64,000 bases of DNA from an uncultured Clostridium sp. (GTDB lineage Bacteria > Bacillota > Clostridia > TANB77 > CAG-508). Location: assembly GCA_948471055.1 (NCBI GenBank), contig CAOKQZ010000002.1, forward strand, positions 62,001 to 126,000. The letters run 5' to 3'. The notes under the pieces were generated by a model, which did no database searches, had not been told where the DNA came from, and worked only from the letters and a program-made list of their open reading frames with translations. Each line of letters opens with the position of its first letter. Positions within the stretch are counted from its first letter, which is position 1. Below, in pieces: positions 9,636-19,893 of this stretch. The translations under genes were made by a program, and so were the position numbers.

Positions 9636-10139
9636 TTATATTTTCTTCCACAACTTCTTCTTCATAAACCCATAGAAATCTTCTGGTTTTCCGATGGAAA
9701 AATTATTTTTTAATAACACATACGAATGTGTTTTATCCAAATATAAATAAAAACGGTCTCCTTCTTCATAAATCTTATAAAACTTAAAATAGCGTAATTT
9801 CACTTTAGTTTCCCCATTAAAAATAGTAACAAAATCATCGTAAAAGGTATAAGTATTTTTCATTTGTTTTTGCACTTTCTTACTAGAAGCTTCCTTTTTC
9901 ACAAGATACAAAGGATGTAAAAAACGATAGCAAAGAAAAATAACAAAAACAAAAATAAAGCAAATACCAAGTAAAATTCTACCATAGGAAAACTGCATTA
10001 TCATGCAAAAAATAAGCAGTACCGAAATAAATAAAGTGTAAAGATAATATTTTAAATTATTTTTTTCCGAATGGAAATTCACAAATTTTTTATATTCCTG
10101 TAAATTATAAGCCGTTGTATTTTCAAAACGTATCTCCAT
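9636..10139 (-). CDS. YcxB-like membrane protein
   Basis: A 167-residue protein with two adjacent membrane segments (about residues 33-50 and 54-75) followed by a cytoplasmic domain with FYDDFVTIFNGETKVKLRYFKFYKIYEEGDRFYLYL, the pattern of the YcxB-like C-terminal domain found in many Firmicutes. The function is not known. The ATG at 10139 gives MEIRFENTTAYN. It is a single gene, divergent from the ABC exporter and convergent with the kinase. Confidence 0.6.
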   Translation of the reverse strand: MEIRFENTTAYNLQEYKKFVNFHSEKNNLKYYLYTLFISVLLIFCMIMQFSYGRILLGICFIFVFVIFLCYRFLHPLYLVKKEASSKKVQKQMKNTYTFYDDFVTIFNGETKVKLRYFKFYKIYEEGDRFYLYLDKTHSYVLLKNNFSIGKPEDFYGFMKKKLWKKI

Positions 10140-10293
10140 AACATCACCAAAACTTATTATACTAAAAAATAAGAAAGAATGCCATTTGTTACGAAAATGT
10201 CATGAAAATTTAATATTCCAAGCCCCAATTTTAGTGTATGATAAAAAGAGAGATTATGACGAAAAAACCAAAGAAAAAGGGGTTAATCGAAGC

Positions 10294-12034
10294 ATGAAAA
10301 AAATATTAACAAATATTATCAAAAAATACTGGTTGGCGATACTATTACAAATCCTATTTATTGCATTAAATATGTATTTTTTAACCTATCCGCCAAAAAT
10401 CATAGGACACATCATCGATTTATTATATGATATCGAAAATAATCGCAGTGCCATTTACTTACAAGCATGGTACTTACTTGGCATTTGTTTTGTAATACTA
10501 GCCGTTCGTATGCCATGGAGATGGCTTACTGGTTATACCCCAAGAAGTATTGAACGAGATTTAAAAGATAAACTATTTGAGCAATTTATGAAAATAAAAA
10601 TGACAAGTCTTCAAAACATTAAAAACGGAGAATTAATGTCGTATTTCGTAAAAGATGTAACCGAAATACGAGCCTTTATTTACCGCCTTCTTTCTTATGG
10701 GACAAGGTTTTTGTTTACTGCCCTTATTGCCACTTATACCATGATGAGTGGAGTGAATTTATCCCTTACCTTAGTTACCCTATGCCCAATTGTCGTAACG
10801 GTTTTTCTAATCATCAAAATTAAAGAATATGTAGAAAGTAGTTTTCGTAAATCTCAAAGCTATTTTACAGAGCTTTCAGAATATGTACAAGAAAGTACCG
10901 ATGCTATTCGTACCACAAAGGCATACACAGGGGAATTAAACCAAGTAAAAGAATTTATAAGGAAAAATCGTAAATTAAAAGAAGCAAACAATGCAGTGGA
11001 TGTTCACTCTACCTTACTTTCCACCTGCCTTAATATTTGCTTTGGGTTATGTTATGGAATATCTTTACTATATGGTTCAAAATTAGTATTAGAGGGAACC
11101 ATTACCACAGGAGATTTTATTGCGTTTAATGGCTATATTGCCTTATTTGTAGGGCCAGTTTCTTGGCTTCCTAGTGTTATTTCTAGGTATAAAAGGGCGA
11201 AGATTTCTTACCAAAGGTTAGAGCAAGTTTTTAGTTTAGAAAGAGAAAAAATCAACCTAAAAACTGTAGAAGAGGATACCGATTTTGAAGGGAATATTGA
11301 AATTCGCAACTTAAATTTTAATTATCCGGAAAATTTAGAAATGGTCTTAAAACAAATTAAAGTAACCGTAAAAAAGGGAGAAACACTAGGTATTATTGGA
11401 AGTATCGGAAGTGGAAAAACCACGCTTATGAACTTACTATTACACCTATATCCAGTAGCAAAAGGGAAAATATTTATCGATGGAAAGGATATTAACGATA
11501 TTCCCCTAAGTGTATTAAGAAAACATATTTGTTATATTACACAAGATAATTTCCTATTTTCTACTAGTTTAAAGGAAAATATCAAATTATTTAAACAAGA
11601 ATTTGAAGAAGAAGAAATTAAAGAAAGCGCAAAAAATGCTATGATTTATGATGACATTGAAAAAATGCAAAATGGAATTGAAACCGTGATTGGGGAAAGA
11701 GGAACCGACCTTTCACGGAGGACAAAGGCAAAGAGTAGTAATTTCGAGAGCTTTTCTAAAGAAAAGCAAAGTGGTTATTTTTGACGACACCTTTTCTGCC
11801 TTAGATAATAAAACCGAGCAAAAGGTCTTAAATAATATAAAAGAATTAGTAAAAGACAAAACCTGTATTATCATTTCCAATCGAATTTCAGACATCAAAG
11901 ACGCTAATAACATTATGGTATTAGAAAGTGGAGAAGCACTAGAAATGGGAACCCATGAAGAATTACTAAGAAAAAAAGGAAGATATTATCGTTACTACAA
12001 AGAACAAATAGCAAAAGCCGAAATAACCTTGTAG
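10294..12034 (+). CDS. ABC exporter half-transporter A (+1 recoding at 11716)
   Basis: Fused membrane-ATPase half of a type I ABC exporter, about 579 residues. Transmembrane segments lie in residues 15-300; the ATPase has Walker A (GSIGSGKTTLMN), a Q-loop (YITQDNFLFS), the signature, Walker B (KVVIFDDTFSALD) and an H-loop region changed to IISNRISD. The signature LSGGQ is split: after DLS an extra C at 11716 precedes GGA. Unshifted the protein ends about 23 residues later (11784); shifted it reads LSGGQRQRVVISRAFL. The switch histidine is Asn (SNR instead of AHR), as in degenerate halves of heterodimeric exporters, pairing with the next gene. The ATG at 10294 is chosen for membrane topology and the upstream GGGG-rich site. 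Confidence 0.88.
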
Positions 12035-12075
12035 GGGCGATTTTGGGTATAAACAAAGTAGAAATGGAGGTCAAA

Positions 12076-13831
12076 ATGAAAAACAAGAAGCATAGTACGA
12101 TAGCACATGTATTAGAAATGGCAAAACCACATAAAAAAACAATTGCCATTGTTACGGTTCTTTCGTTACTCATTAATATAGGAGAACTGGTAAAACCATA
12201 TTTAATTAAAATCGTAATGGATGATTATTTAAAATTTGGTATCTACCAAAAAGGAGCCATTACCATTGGCATGATAGGTGCTATCTACATAGGAATTGTA
12301 TTATTAGGAAATATCATTGATTTTATTGCTAGTACTGCCACCAACATGATGGGGGAAGACATTATTTATACCATGCGAAATCGCTTATTTAAGTACACAC
12401 AATACGCCAATATTTCGTTTCATGACCGTACTTCGGCAGGGAAATTATTTGTGCGAATTACCAATGATGTAGAAGATATTTCTACCTTATTTAAAGATGT
12501 GATTACCACTTTTTTTAAAGATATGATTTTAATTGTGGCAATTATTGTGATGATGCTTTATTTTAGTGCTAAACTAAGCTTGCTTGCTTTTTTGGTAATC
12601 CCTTTGATTATTCTATTTTCTGTGGTATTAACCAAATTATTAAATAAAATTTATGATAAATCAAAAGTGATTAAAACCAAGTTAAATACCTTTTTGGCAG
12701 AATCCATTTATGGAGCAAAGCTAATAAAAATCTTCAATATTCAAAAAGAAAAACAGGAAGAATGTAAAGCCCTAACTAATGGGTATCGTAATTCTAGAAT
12801 ACCGGGAGGTATTATTGAAGGCTTACTTCCGGGGCTTATGACAATTCTAGAAAACTTAGCAATTTGTATTATTATATGGGTATGTCTTGGAGGTATGCTA
12901 GAACAAGCTCTAGATGTTGGAATTATTTATGTATTTATTAGTTATATTAGGCAATTATTTGAGCCAATTACGAGAACCATCGATAACATCGAAACCGTGC
13001 AAGAAGCCTTTGTTTCTATTAACAAAATTTACAATATTTTAGACCATAAGGAATATTTAGAAGACTTAGACGCAGGCGTAAACTTAAGCAAAGTAAAAGG
13101 GAAAATAGAATTCAAAAATGTATGGTTTTCGTATGATAATGAAAAGTGGGTACTAAAAAATGTAAGTTTCACCATAGAGCCTCGGTCAAAGTGTTGCATT
13201 AGTGGGAAAAACGGGTTGTGGCAAAACCACTATTACTAATTTAATCAATCGTTTTTATGAAATACAACAAGGCGAAATTTTATTAGATGGAGTGAACATT
13301 AAAAATATCAATAAACGAAGTTTAAGAGCACACATTGGCATTATTCTACAAGACCCATTTATTTTTGCAAGAAGTATTGCGAGTAATATTAAACTAAACA
13401 ATACCAATATAACCGAAGAGGACATTGTAGAAGCCATTAGACTATCCTCAGCAGATGATTTTGTTTCCAACCTTCCAAATGGAATACAAGAAATTGCAAA
13501 AGAAAGAGGCTCCTCTTTTTCGGCAGGGGAAAAACAACTATTAGCATTTGCTAGAATTTTTGCCCACAACCCTTCTATTTTCATACTAGACGAAGCAACC
13601 GCCAATATCGATACCCACACCGAAAAACTAATCCAAAAATCCATAGACACCATTTCAAAAGAAAAAACCTCTATCTTCATTGCCCACCGTCTAGCTACCA
13701 TTGTCAATGTAGACAAAATCATCGTACTTGATGCAGGAGAAATTGTAGAAATGGGAAATCACTTAGAATTATTAAAAACAGGCGGATATTATAGTAAATT
13801 ATACAATTCGTATTACGAAAGTTTGAATTGA
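12076..13831 (+). CDS. ABC exporter half-transporter B (+1 recoding at 13183)
   Basis: Second half of the heterodimeric exporter, about 584 residues, starting at ATG 12076 just after TGGAGG. It has six predicted membrane segments, then an ATPase domain. An extra C at 13183 falls before the Gly that precedes the Walker A strand: unshifted gives EPRSKCCISGKNG and stops near 13239, shifted gives EPGQSVALVGKTGCGKTT. The signature is SFSAGEKQLLAFAR, Walker B is IFILDEATANID, and the H-loop is FIAHRLATI, so this half has the complete catalytic site. The substrate is unknown; close relatives export drugs, lipids or peptides. Confidence 0.88.
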
Positions 13832-13856
13832 AAAGATACATAAAATGTGTTATACT
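13828..13856 (+). promoter_or_regulatory. Promoter for the 60-residue ORF
   Basis: TTGAAA (13828-13833), 17-base spacer, TATACT (13851-13856), overlapping the end of the exporter gene. Confidence 0.5.
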
Positions 13857-13899
13857 AAATCTAGAAAGGGCATTGACCTAAGTATAGGAGGATAAAATC

Positions 13900-14082
13900 A
13901 TGTTACAAGCAGTAAATCTAAATGATCTATGGTACTATTATGGGTACGGAAGAGAATTTAGGAAAGCTGGAGAAGCAGTCGAACGGTTAAAAATCGATTG
14001 CGAAAAATCGAACATAAACCTATCTGATTATAAAATCGTAATTAATGATGCGAGTGAATCAGTAAGATTGCTTCCCCAGTAG
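13900..14082 (+). CDS. Small protein of unknown function with an in-frame CGG
   Basis: A 60-residue ORF with a strong AGGAGG site, its own promoter and a strong terminator, so it is probably a real gene. The sequence is MLQAVNLNDLWYYYGYGREF followed by a charged helix and an IVINDASESVRLLPQ tail; no family recognised. Codon 33 or so (GTC GAA CGG TTA) is CGG in the normal frame, preceded by GAA. A +1 shift there would end the protein at once (GGT TAA), giving about 29 residues. It is therefore either an exception to CGGN-to-Gly decoding or a gene whose product is ended by it. Confidence 0.5.
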   Translation: MLQAVNLNDLWYYYGYGREFRKAGEAVERLKIDCEKSNINLSDYKIVINDASESVRLLPQ

Positions 14083-14090
14083 TGTAACAG

Positions 14091-14130
14091 ACCATCACCC
14101 CATAAAAAGGGTGATGGTCCTTCTTTTTTT
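14091..14130 (+). terminator. Rho-independent terminator
   Basis: Stem ACCATCACCC/GGGTGATGGT with an ATAAAAA-type loop, then CCTTCTTTTTTT. It ends the 60-residue ORF transcript and abuts the stop of the convergent PBP gene. Confidence 0.9.
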
Positions 14131-16376
14131 ATTCATTTTGCAAAGTTATTTTTACAACACTACCCTGTTCCACAGAGGATCCGCTTGGCGGGTCTTGGCT
14201 GACAACAAGACCAGAGCCTTCTATGGAAATATTTAGATTTTTTGCTTTTAGAGAGTCAGCAGCTTGAGAGGCAGTTAACCCATTTAAATCTGGTACAGTG
14301 GTCGAGGTTCGTACGGTATTTTCTTCAGTATAAAGTACAACAAGTGAATTATTTGGGAGTTTCGTATCTTTTGCAGGAACCTGTTCGGAAACGAGAACCT
14401 CATTTTTATTTCCTTCTGTATTAATTTGTGTTCGAAAACCGGCATTGGTTAATACCTTTTGAGCTTCAGTTACAGTTTTATTTTGTACATCTGGAACACT
14501 AATGAATGAGTTAGAAGAAGTAGTGGTTCCAATATCAATTTTATCTGCAGAAATTCCTAAATAAGGTAATACTTCCGATAAAATTTTTGAAACGACAGGT
14601 CCTGCCATTCTAACACCAGAAGGAGTTCCATTTTGTGGATTGTAAAGAGCGACCAACACAACAATTTCAGGGTTGTCTGCAGGGGAAACGGCAACAAAGG
14701 AAGCAACATAACCAAAATCAGGTTCTTTAACAGGAGGTTCTGAGGTACCTGTTTTACCACCAACAGAGTAGCCTTGCACACTACCTCTAGAACCACCGTC
14801 CCTCGGTGACAACACTTTCCATCATATCGAGCATTTTATTTGCAGTTTCTGATGAAATAACTTGTCTTACTTCTTTTTCCTTTATATTGGTAACAGCATT
14901 AGTTTCGGTATTGATAATTTCTTTTACCATACGAGGTTTCATTAAAAGACCATCATTCGCAATTGCAGAAATGGCAGTAATTAACTGGATTGGGGTTACA
15001 TCAATTCTTTGCCCAAATCCCATAGTAGCAAGGTCAACAGCATACATATGATCTTCTTCATAGAAGTAGCTATTGATTTCTTCTGGAAGATTGATATTAG
15101 TTTTATTAAATAGACCAAAGGCATTATAATATTTGTAAAAGGTTCTAGCACCAACACGAGAAGCAAGTTGCATCATACCAGGGTTACAGGAGTTTTCTAA
15201 TACTTGGCGTAAGGTTTGTTTTCCATGTGGAACACTAGAACCACATTTTATGGTAGTAATATCATTATCGGCTCCAAAAGTCTCGTAACCAATACAATTA
15301 AATTCATCGGTTACATCCGTATCGGTAATATTTTCTTCCAAAGCAATGGCGGCATTAATGAGTTTAAAAGTAGAACCTGGTTCATATCGGTTAGATACCA
15401 TAATATTACGATACATTTCCGTTTTGTCCGTAGAAGATAGCGTGTCCCATCTTTCTTGCCAATAAGAAGTAATCGGGGTAAAAGGGGTATTTAAGTCGTA
15501 ATCCGGATATTGTGCCATGGCTAGAATATCGCCAGTACTTGGTTTCATAATGATAACATTTCCATTTCTAGCATTGTTTTCTTCAATTCCTTCTTTTAAA
15601 TATTTTTCACAAATGGCTTGAATATTAGCATCAAGGGTTAATACAATATTATTTCCGTTTTCGGCTTCAATATAGGTTCCGTTTTCATCGGAAATTTCGT
15701 CTTTGTTAACATCGGTAGAAGTCATAATTTTTCCAGGTGTTCCTGTTAAATAGGAATTGAAACTTCTTTCTACTCCATAAATACCTTGGTTTTCACTATT
15801 ACAAAAACCAATCACATAAGAAGCTAAGTTGTTGTAAGGATAGTAATGTTTTGTATCTTCGTCAATATTAATACCAACCGAGATTTTATTTTCTTCCATC
15901 CAAGCTTTTAGAGCATCAATCTTATCTTTTTCCACCTTTTTTATAATGGTTTGAACAGAAGACTCACTATTTACTTTTGTAAGCATTTCTTCATAATCCA
16001 GTCCAAAAATTTCAGAAAATGCTTTTGCTACCTTTTCCTTTTTAGCTTTTGTCTCCTCTACATTTTTTCCTTTTATTTTGGTAGGATTAATCGAGACCGT
16101 ATCAACTTGTGCACTAGTAGCAAGTACCTTTCCGGTACTATCTAAAATATTACCTCTTTTGGCACTTACCAATTTATTAACGGTTTGTTGTTTATAAGCT
16201 TGTTCTTTTAAATCCGCACCTTGCACAAATTGCAAAAAAGCAAGACGAACCAGTAACAAAAATAAAATAGCAAACATAATTCCCATGCAAATACGAATTC
16301 GTTTGGAAGTTACGGTATTACTAGGCAATTTCTCTTTTCTCGAAAATTTTCGTATTTTCGAATGATATTGATTCAT
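14129..16376 (-). CDS. Class B penicillin-binding protein with PASTA domains (+1 recoding at 14798)
   Basis: A FtsI/SpoVD-type peptidoglycan transpeptidase of about 748 residues: cytoplasmic N-terminus, one membrane anchor (MGIMFAILFLLLVRLAFLQ), a dimerisation domain, a transpeptidase domain and two C-terminal PASTA repeats. Catalytic motifs are EPGSTFKLINA (SxxK), SCNPGMM (SxN) and GGKTGTSE. The KTG motif is reached only after skipping an extra C at 14798 (TEG then C-GGT): unshifted the protein ends GRWF at 14787, shifted it reads EGGGSRGSVQGYSVGGKTGTSE. The start MNQYHSK at 16376 is chosen over an upstream TTG because the extra residues look like translated leader. The PASTA tail suggests a sporulation SpoVD-like or general divisional role. 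Confidence 0.9.
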
Positions 16377-16488
16377 TTGTATCACCAAATTTCTTTTTCT
16401 TTTCCAATATTTTATATGAACAAAAATAAAAATGCAACAAAATTCAAACAAAATTCACAAAACCACGAAAAAAGGCGATGGATTTTTC

Positions 16489-16516
16489 TTGACAAATTTG
16501 ATGGATATTATATAAT
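16489..16516 (+). promoter_or_regulatory. Sigma-A promoter of adhE
   Basis: Consensus TTGACA (16489-16494), 16-base spacer, TATAAT (16511-16516), 35 bases upstream of the start codon. Confidence 0.8.
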
Positions 16517-16551
16517 AGGAAGAAAAATGCGTAAGAAAAAGGAGGTCTATT

Positions 16552-19155
16552 ATGGCAGAAGAAATTACACCAGAAGAAAAAGATAGAATTAAGCAAATGG
16601 TGGATGATTTAGTAGAACGTGCGAAAATAGCATCAAAAGAGTATATGAAACTAGACCAAGAAACCATTAATCAAATTATTAAAAAAATGTCTATGGCAGG
16701 ACTTGAAAACCACATGAAATTAGCGAAAATGGCAGTTGAGGAAACCGGTCGAGGTATTTATGAGGACAAGATTACCAAGAATATGTTTGCAACCGAATAT
16801 ATTTACCATAGTATTAAATACGATAAAACTGTTGGCGTTATTGATGAAAATGAAGAGGAAGGATATGTACAAATTGCAGAACCAGTGGGAATTATTGCTG
16901 GTGTAACACCTGTTACGAACCCAACTTCTACAACGATGTTTAAATCTTTAATTTCAGCCAAAACAAGAAATGTGATTATTTTTGGTTTCCATCCATCAGC
17001 ACAAAAATGCAGTAGTGAGGCAGCAAGAATTTTACGAGACGCAGCAGTAGAAGCAGGAGCACCAAAAGACTGTATTTTATGGGTTGAAGAACCATCTATT
17101 ACCGCAACTAATTTCCTTATGAACCATCCAGATGTGAATTTAATTTTAGCAACAGGTGGAACTGGAATGGTAAGAGCGGCGTATTCTTGTGGAAAACCAG
17201 CACTTGGAGTAGGACCAGGAAATGTACCTTGTTACATTGATAAAACCGCAAAATTAAAAACTTCGGTAACCGATTTAGTATTATCAAAGGCATTTGATAA
17301 TGGAATGATTTGTGCTTCGGAACAAGCAGTATTAGTCGATAGAGACATTCATGATGAATTTGAACAATTAATGAAAGAAGCAGGTTGTTATTTTATTTCG
17401 CCAGAAGAAAAGGACAAGCTAAAAAATTCGATGTTTGTAGCTGAAAAAGGCTATACGTTAAATGGAAAAGTTCCAGGGCAAAGCCCATATCAAATTGCGA
17501 AAAATGCCGGAATTGATGTGCCAGAAGATACCAAAGTATTAGTTGTATATGAAGAAGGAGTAGGGGAAGAATTCCCATTTTCAAGAGAAAAATTAAGTCC
17601 CGTTCTTGCTTATTATATTGTTGATAGTAAAGAAGAAGGAATGAAAAAGGCAGAAAGCCTTTTAGAATTTGGTGGGCTTGGACATTCTGCGGTAATTCAC
17701 TCAGAAGATAACCAAACCATATTAGAATTTTCAAACCGTGTAAAAGCAGGAAGAATTATTGTTAATTCACCATCCACGCATGGGGCAATTGGCGATATTT
17801 ATAATACCAATATGCCATCACTAACACTAGGATGTGGTACCTTTGGAGGAAATTCAACCACTTCCAATGTATCGAGTGTCAACTTAATTAATGTGAAACG
17901 AGTTGCCAAAAGGAGGGTTAATATGCAATGGTTTAAAGTTCCAGAAAAAATTTATTTTGAAGCAGGTTCAATTGCCTACTTAGAAAAAATGCCAGACATT
18001 ACAAAAGCATTTATTGTTACCGATGAATCCATGGTAAAACTTGGTTATGTAGATAAAATCTTATATCATTTACGAAATAGACAATCCTATGTTCATTCAG
18101 AAATATTTGCCGAAGTAGAGCCAGACCCATCGTTTGAAACCATTAAACGAGGAGTAAAAGCAATTGATAGCTTCAAGCCAGATGTTATTATTGCCATTGG
18201 TGGAGGAAGTGCTATTGATGCAGCAAAAGGAATGTGGTTATTTTACGAACACCCTGAGGCAGATGTGGAAGGATTAAAACTAAAGTTTATGGACATTCGT
18301 AAACGTACCTATAAATTCCCAAAACTAGGACAAAAAGCCAAAATGGTAGCCGTTCCAACCACATCTGGAACAGGTTCAGAAGTAACTTCTTTTGCGGTTA
18401 TTTCCGATAAAGAACAAAATAAGAAATACCCACTTGCGGATTATGAATTAACACCAGATGTTGCGATTATTGACCCAGATTTAGTTATGACCCTACCAAA
18501 GAGAATTACCGCAGATACGGGAATGGATGTATTAACCCATGCGATTGAAGCATATGTTTCCAATATGGCATCTGATTATACCGACGGGCTTTCCGAAAAA
18601 GCCGTAGAATTAGTATTAAACTATTTGTTAGAAGCCTATGAACATGGAGATAATAAATTAGCAAGAGAAAAAATGCACAATGCAAGTTGTATTGCAGGAA
18701 TGGCATTTACCAATGCCTTTTTAGGAATCAATCATTCTCTTGCTCATAAAATAGGAGCAAAATATCATACTGCACATGGAAGAGCAAATGCCATTTTACT
18801 TCCATATGTTATAAGATACAATGCAAGTAAACCAACGAAATTTGTATCTTTCCCAAAATACGAATACTTTATTGCAGATGAAAAATATGCAAATTTAGCA
18901 AGAAAAAACGGATTACCAGCAAGTACGACGGAAGAAGGAGTAGAATCACTAATTGCCAAAATTAAAGAATTAAACGAAAAACTAGAAATTCCAAAATCTT
19001 TCCAAGAATTAGGAATAGAAGAACAAGACTTCTTAGCCAATGTAGACGAATTAGCAGACCGTGCCTTCGAAGACCAATGTACCACAGCAAACCCAAGACT
19101 ACCACTAGTAACTGAATTAAAGCAAATTCTACTAGATGCCTACTACGGAAAATAA
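16552..19155 (+). CDS. adhE: AdhE bifunctional aldehyde/alcohol dehydrogenase
   Basis: An 867-residue fermentative enzyme that reduces acetyl-CoA to acetaldehyde and then ethanol, regenerating NAD+. The N-terminal CoA-acylating aldehyde dehydrogenase (about residues 1-445) has the catalytic Cys in DNGMICASEQAVLV; the C-terminal iron-dependent alcohol dehydrogenase (about 460-867) has GGGSAIDAAKGMW, the metal ligand regions HAIEAYVS and GINHSLAHKIGAKYHTAHGRANA, and TTSGTGSEVT. The ATG follows AAAGGAGG. A long intact gene with no CGG codon in frame. It implies an anaerobic, mixed-acid or ethanol-forming metabolism. Confidence 0.96.
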   Translation: MAEEITPEEKDRIKQMVDDLVERAKIASKEYMKLDQETINQIIKKMSMAGLENHMKLAKMAVEETGRGIYEDKITKNMFATEYIYHSIKYDKTVGVIDENEEEGYVQIAEPVGIIAGVTPVTNPTSTTMFKSLISAKTRNVIIFGFHPSAQKCSSEAARILRDAAVEAGAPKDCILWVEEPSITATNFLMNHPDVNLILATGGTGMVRAAYSCGKPALGVGPGNVPCYIDKTAKLKTSVTDLVLSKAFDNGMICASEQAVLVDRDIHDEFEQLMKEAGCYFISPEEKDKLKNSMFVAEKGYTLNGKVPGQSPYQIAKNAGIDVPEDTKVLVVYEEGVGEEFPFSREKLSPVLAYYIVDSKEEGMKKAESLLEFGGLGHSAVIHSEDNQTILEFSNRVKAGRIIVNSPSTHGAIGDIYNTNMPSLTLGCGTFGGNSTTSNVSSVNLINVKRVAKRRVNMQWFKVPEKIYFEAGSIAYLEKMPDITKAFIVTDESMVKLGYVDKILYHLRNRQSYVHSEIFAEVEPDPSFETIKRGVKAIDSFKPDVIIAIGGGSAIDAAKGMWLFYEHPEADVEGLKLKFMDIRKRTYKFPKLGQKAKMVAVPTTSGTGSEVTSFAVISDKEQNKKYPLADYELTPDVAIIDPDLVMTLPKRITADTGMDVLTHAIEAYVSNMASDYTDGLSEKAVELVLNYLLEAYEHGDNKLAREKMHNASCIAGMAFTNAFLGINHSLAHKIGAKYHTAHGRANAILLPYVIRYNASKPTKFVSFPKYEYFIADEKYANLARKNGLPASTTEEGVESLIAKIKELNEKLEIPKSFQELGIEEQDFLANVDELADRAFEDQCTTANPRLPLVTELKQILLDAYYGK

Positions 19156-19187
19156 AGTCGAAATATGTCGATGAAAAGTGTTTGACG

Positions 19188-19236
19188 ATAGATGTATTAG
19201 TGATATATAATATTCACAATACATCTATTGCTTTTT
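19188..19236 (+). terminator. Terminator of adhE
   Basis: Stem ATAGATGTATT/AATACATCTAT (19188-19198 and 19218-19228) extended inward by GTGA/TCAC, followed by TGCTTTTTTGTT. A promoter-like TTGACG...TATAAT at 19182-19211 lies inside it and is probably coincidental. Confidence 0.7.
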
Positions 19237-19355
19237 TGTTCAAAAAAAGTTAAATCATATTATTTTATTCAAAGATTTTTTTAAAAAATAAATCTAAAAA
19301 GACAAAAATCATTGAAAAAAAGAAAAAAATCTGTTACAATAGGAGGTGAAAAAAC

Positions 19356-19622
19356 ATGCCTATTATTTCGCAATTTTATGGAATATTAATTTATCTATAT
19401 AAAGAAATAGGAGGACATCATAATGAACCACATATTCATATAAAATACAATGAATATGAAATGTCAATTACGTTAGATGAAAAAATTATTGCAGGTGAAT
19501 TACCAGTAAAACAAAAGAAAATGTTAGAAGCGTGGATAGAAATACATAAAGAAGAATTAAAAGCAGCTTGGTATGCATATAACAAAGAAGGAGAAATTAT
19601 AAAAATAAAAGGATTGGAGTGA
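19356..19622 (+). CDS. DUF4160 family protein
   Basis: An 88-residue protein with the DUF4160 hallmark: N-terminal ISQFYGILIYLY, then HHNEPHIHIKYNEYEMSI, and a C-terminal helix (WIEIHKEELKAAW). The ATG follows AGGAGGTG. DUF4160 proteins are commonly found beside DUF2442 proteins in two-gene cassettes thought to resemble toxin-antitoxin modules; the activity is not established. The next gene follows after 10 bases. Confidence 0.85.
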   Translation: MPIISQFYGILIYLYKEIGGHHNEPHIHIKYNEYEMSITLDEKIIAGELPVKQKKMLEAWIEIHKEELKAAWYAYNKEGEIIKIKGLE

Positions 19623-19632
19623 TTAGAAAGTC

Positions 19633-19875
19633 ATGAGTATAAAAGCAATAGATGTAAAACCCCTAAAAAATTATGAATTAGAAATTACCTTTGAAAATGG
19701 GGAAGTGAAAAGATTTGATGTAAAACCATATTTACAATATAAAGCTTTTCGAAAAATTAAGAATATAGAAATATTTAATACGGTGAAAGTTGAAGGACTA
19801 TCTATTGCATGGGTAGATGGCACAGATATTTGTCCAGATGAGCTATATAATAATAGCTATAAAATAAAAGATTAG
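19633..19875 (+). CDS. DUF2442 family protein
   Basis: An 80-residue protein with the DUF2442 pattern: IKAIDVKPLKNYELEITFENGEVKRFDVKPYL, then AFRKI, and the closing WVDGTDICPDELY. Such proteins often resemble a small DNA-associated or antitoxin-like partner of DUF4160. The last codons lie inside the convergent terminator hairpin shared with aspS. Confidence 0.85.
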   Translation: MSIKAIDVKPLKNYELEITFENGEVKRFDVKPYLQYKAFRKIKNIEIFNTVKVEGLSIAWVDGTDICPDELYNNSYKIKD

Positions 19876-19893
19876 GAATTTTCCTAATCTTTT
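19866..19893. terminator. Bidirectional terminator containing both stop codons
   Basis: Palindrome AAAAGATTAGGAA-TT-TTCCTAATCTTTT. The left arm encodes the Lys-Asp-stop end of the DUF2442 gene and the right arm the Lys-Asp-stop end of aspS, so one hairpin ends both convergent genes and both proteins end in KD. Confidence 0.8.

Noticed and set aside
19182-19211. Promoter TTGACG-18-TATAAT after adhE
   Set aside because: It lies within the adhE terminator hairpin; termination is the simpler reading, though dual use is not excluded.
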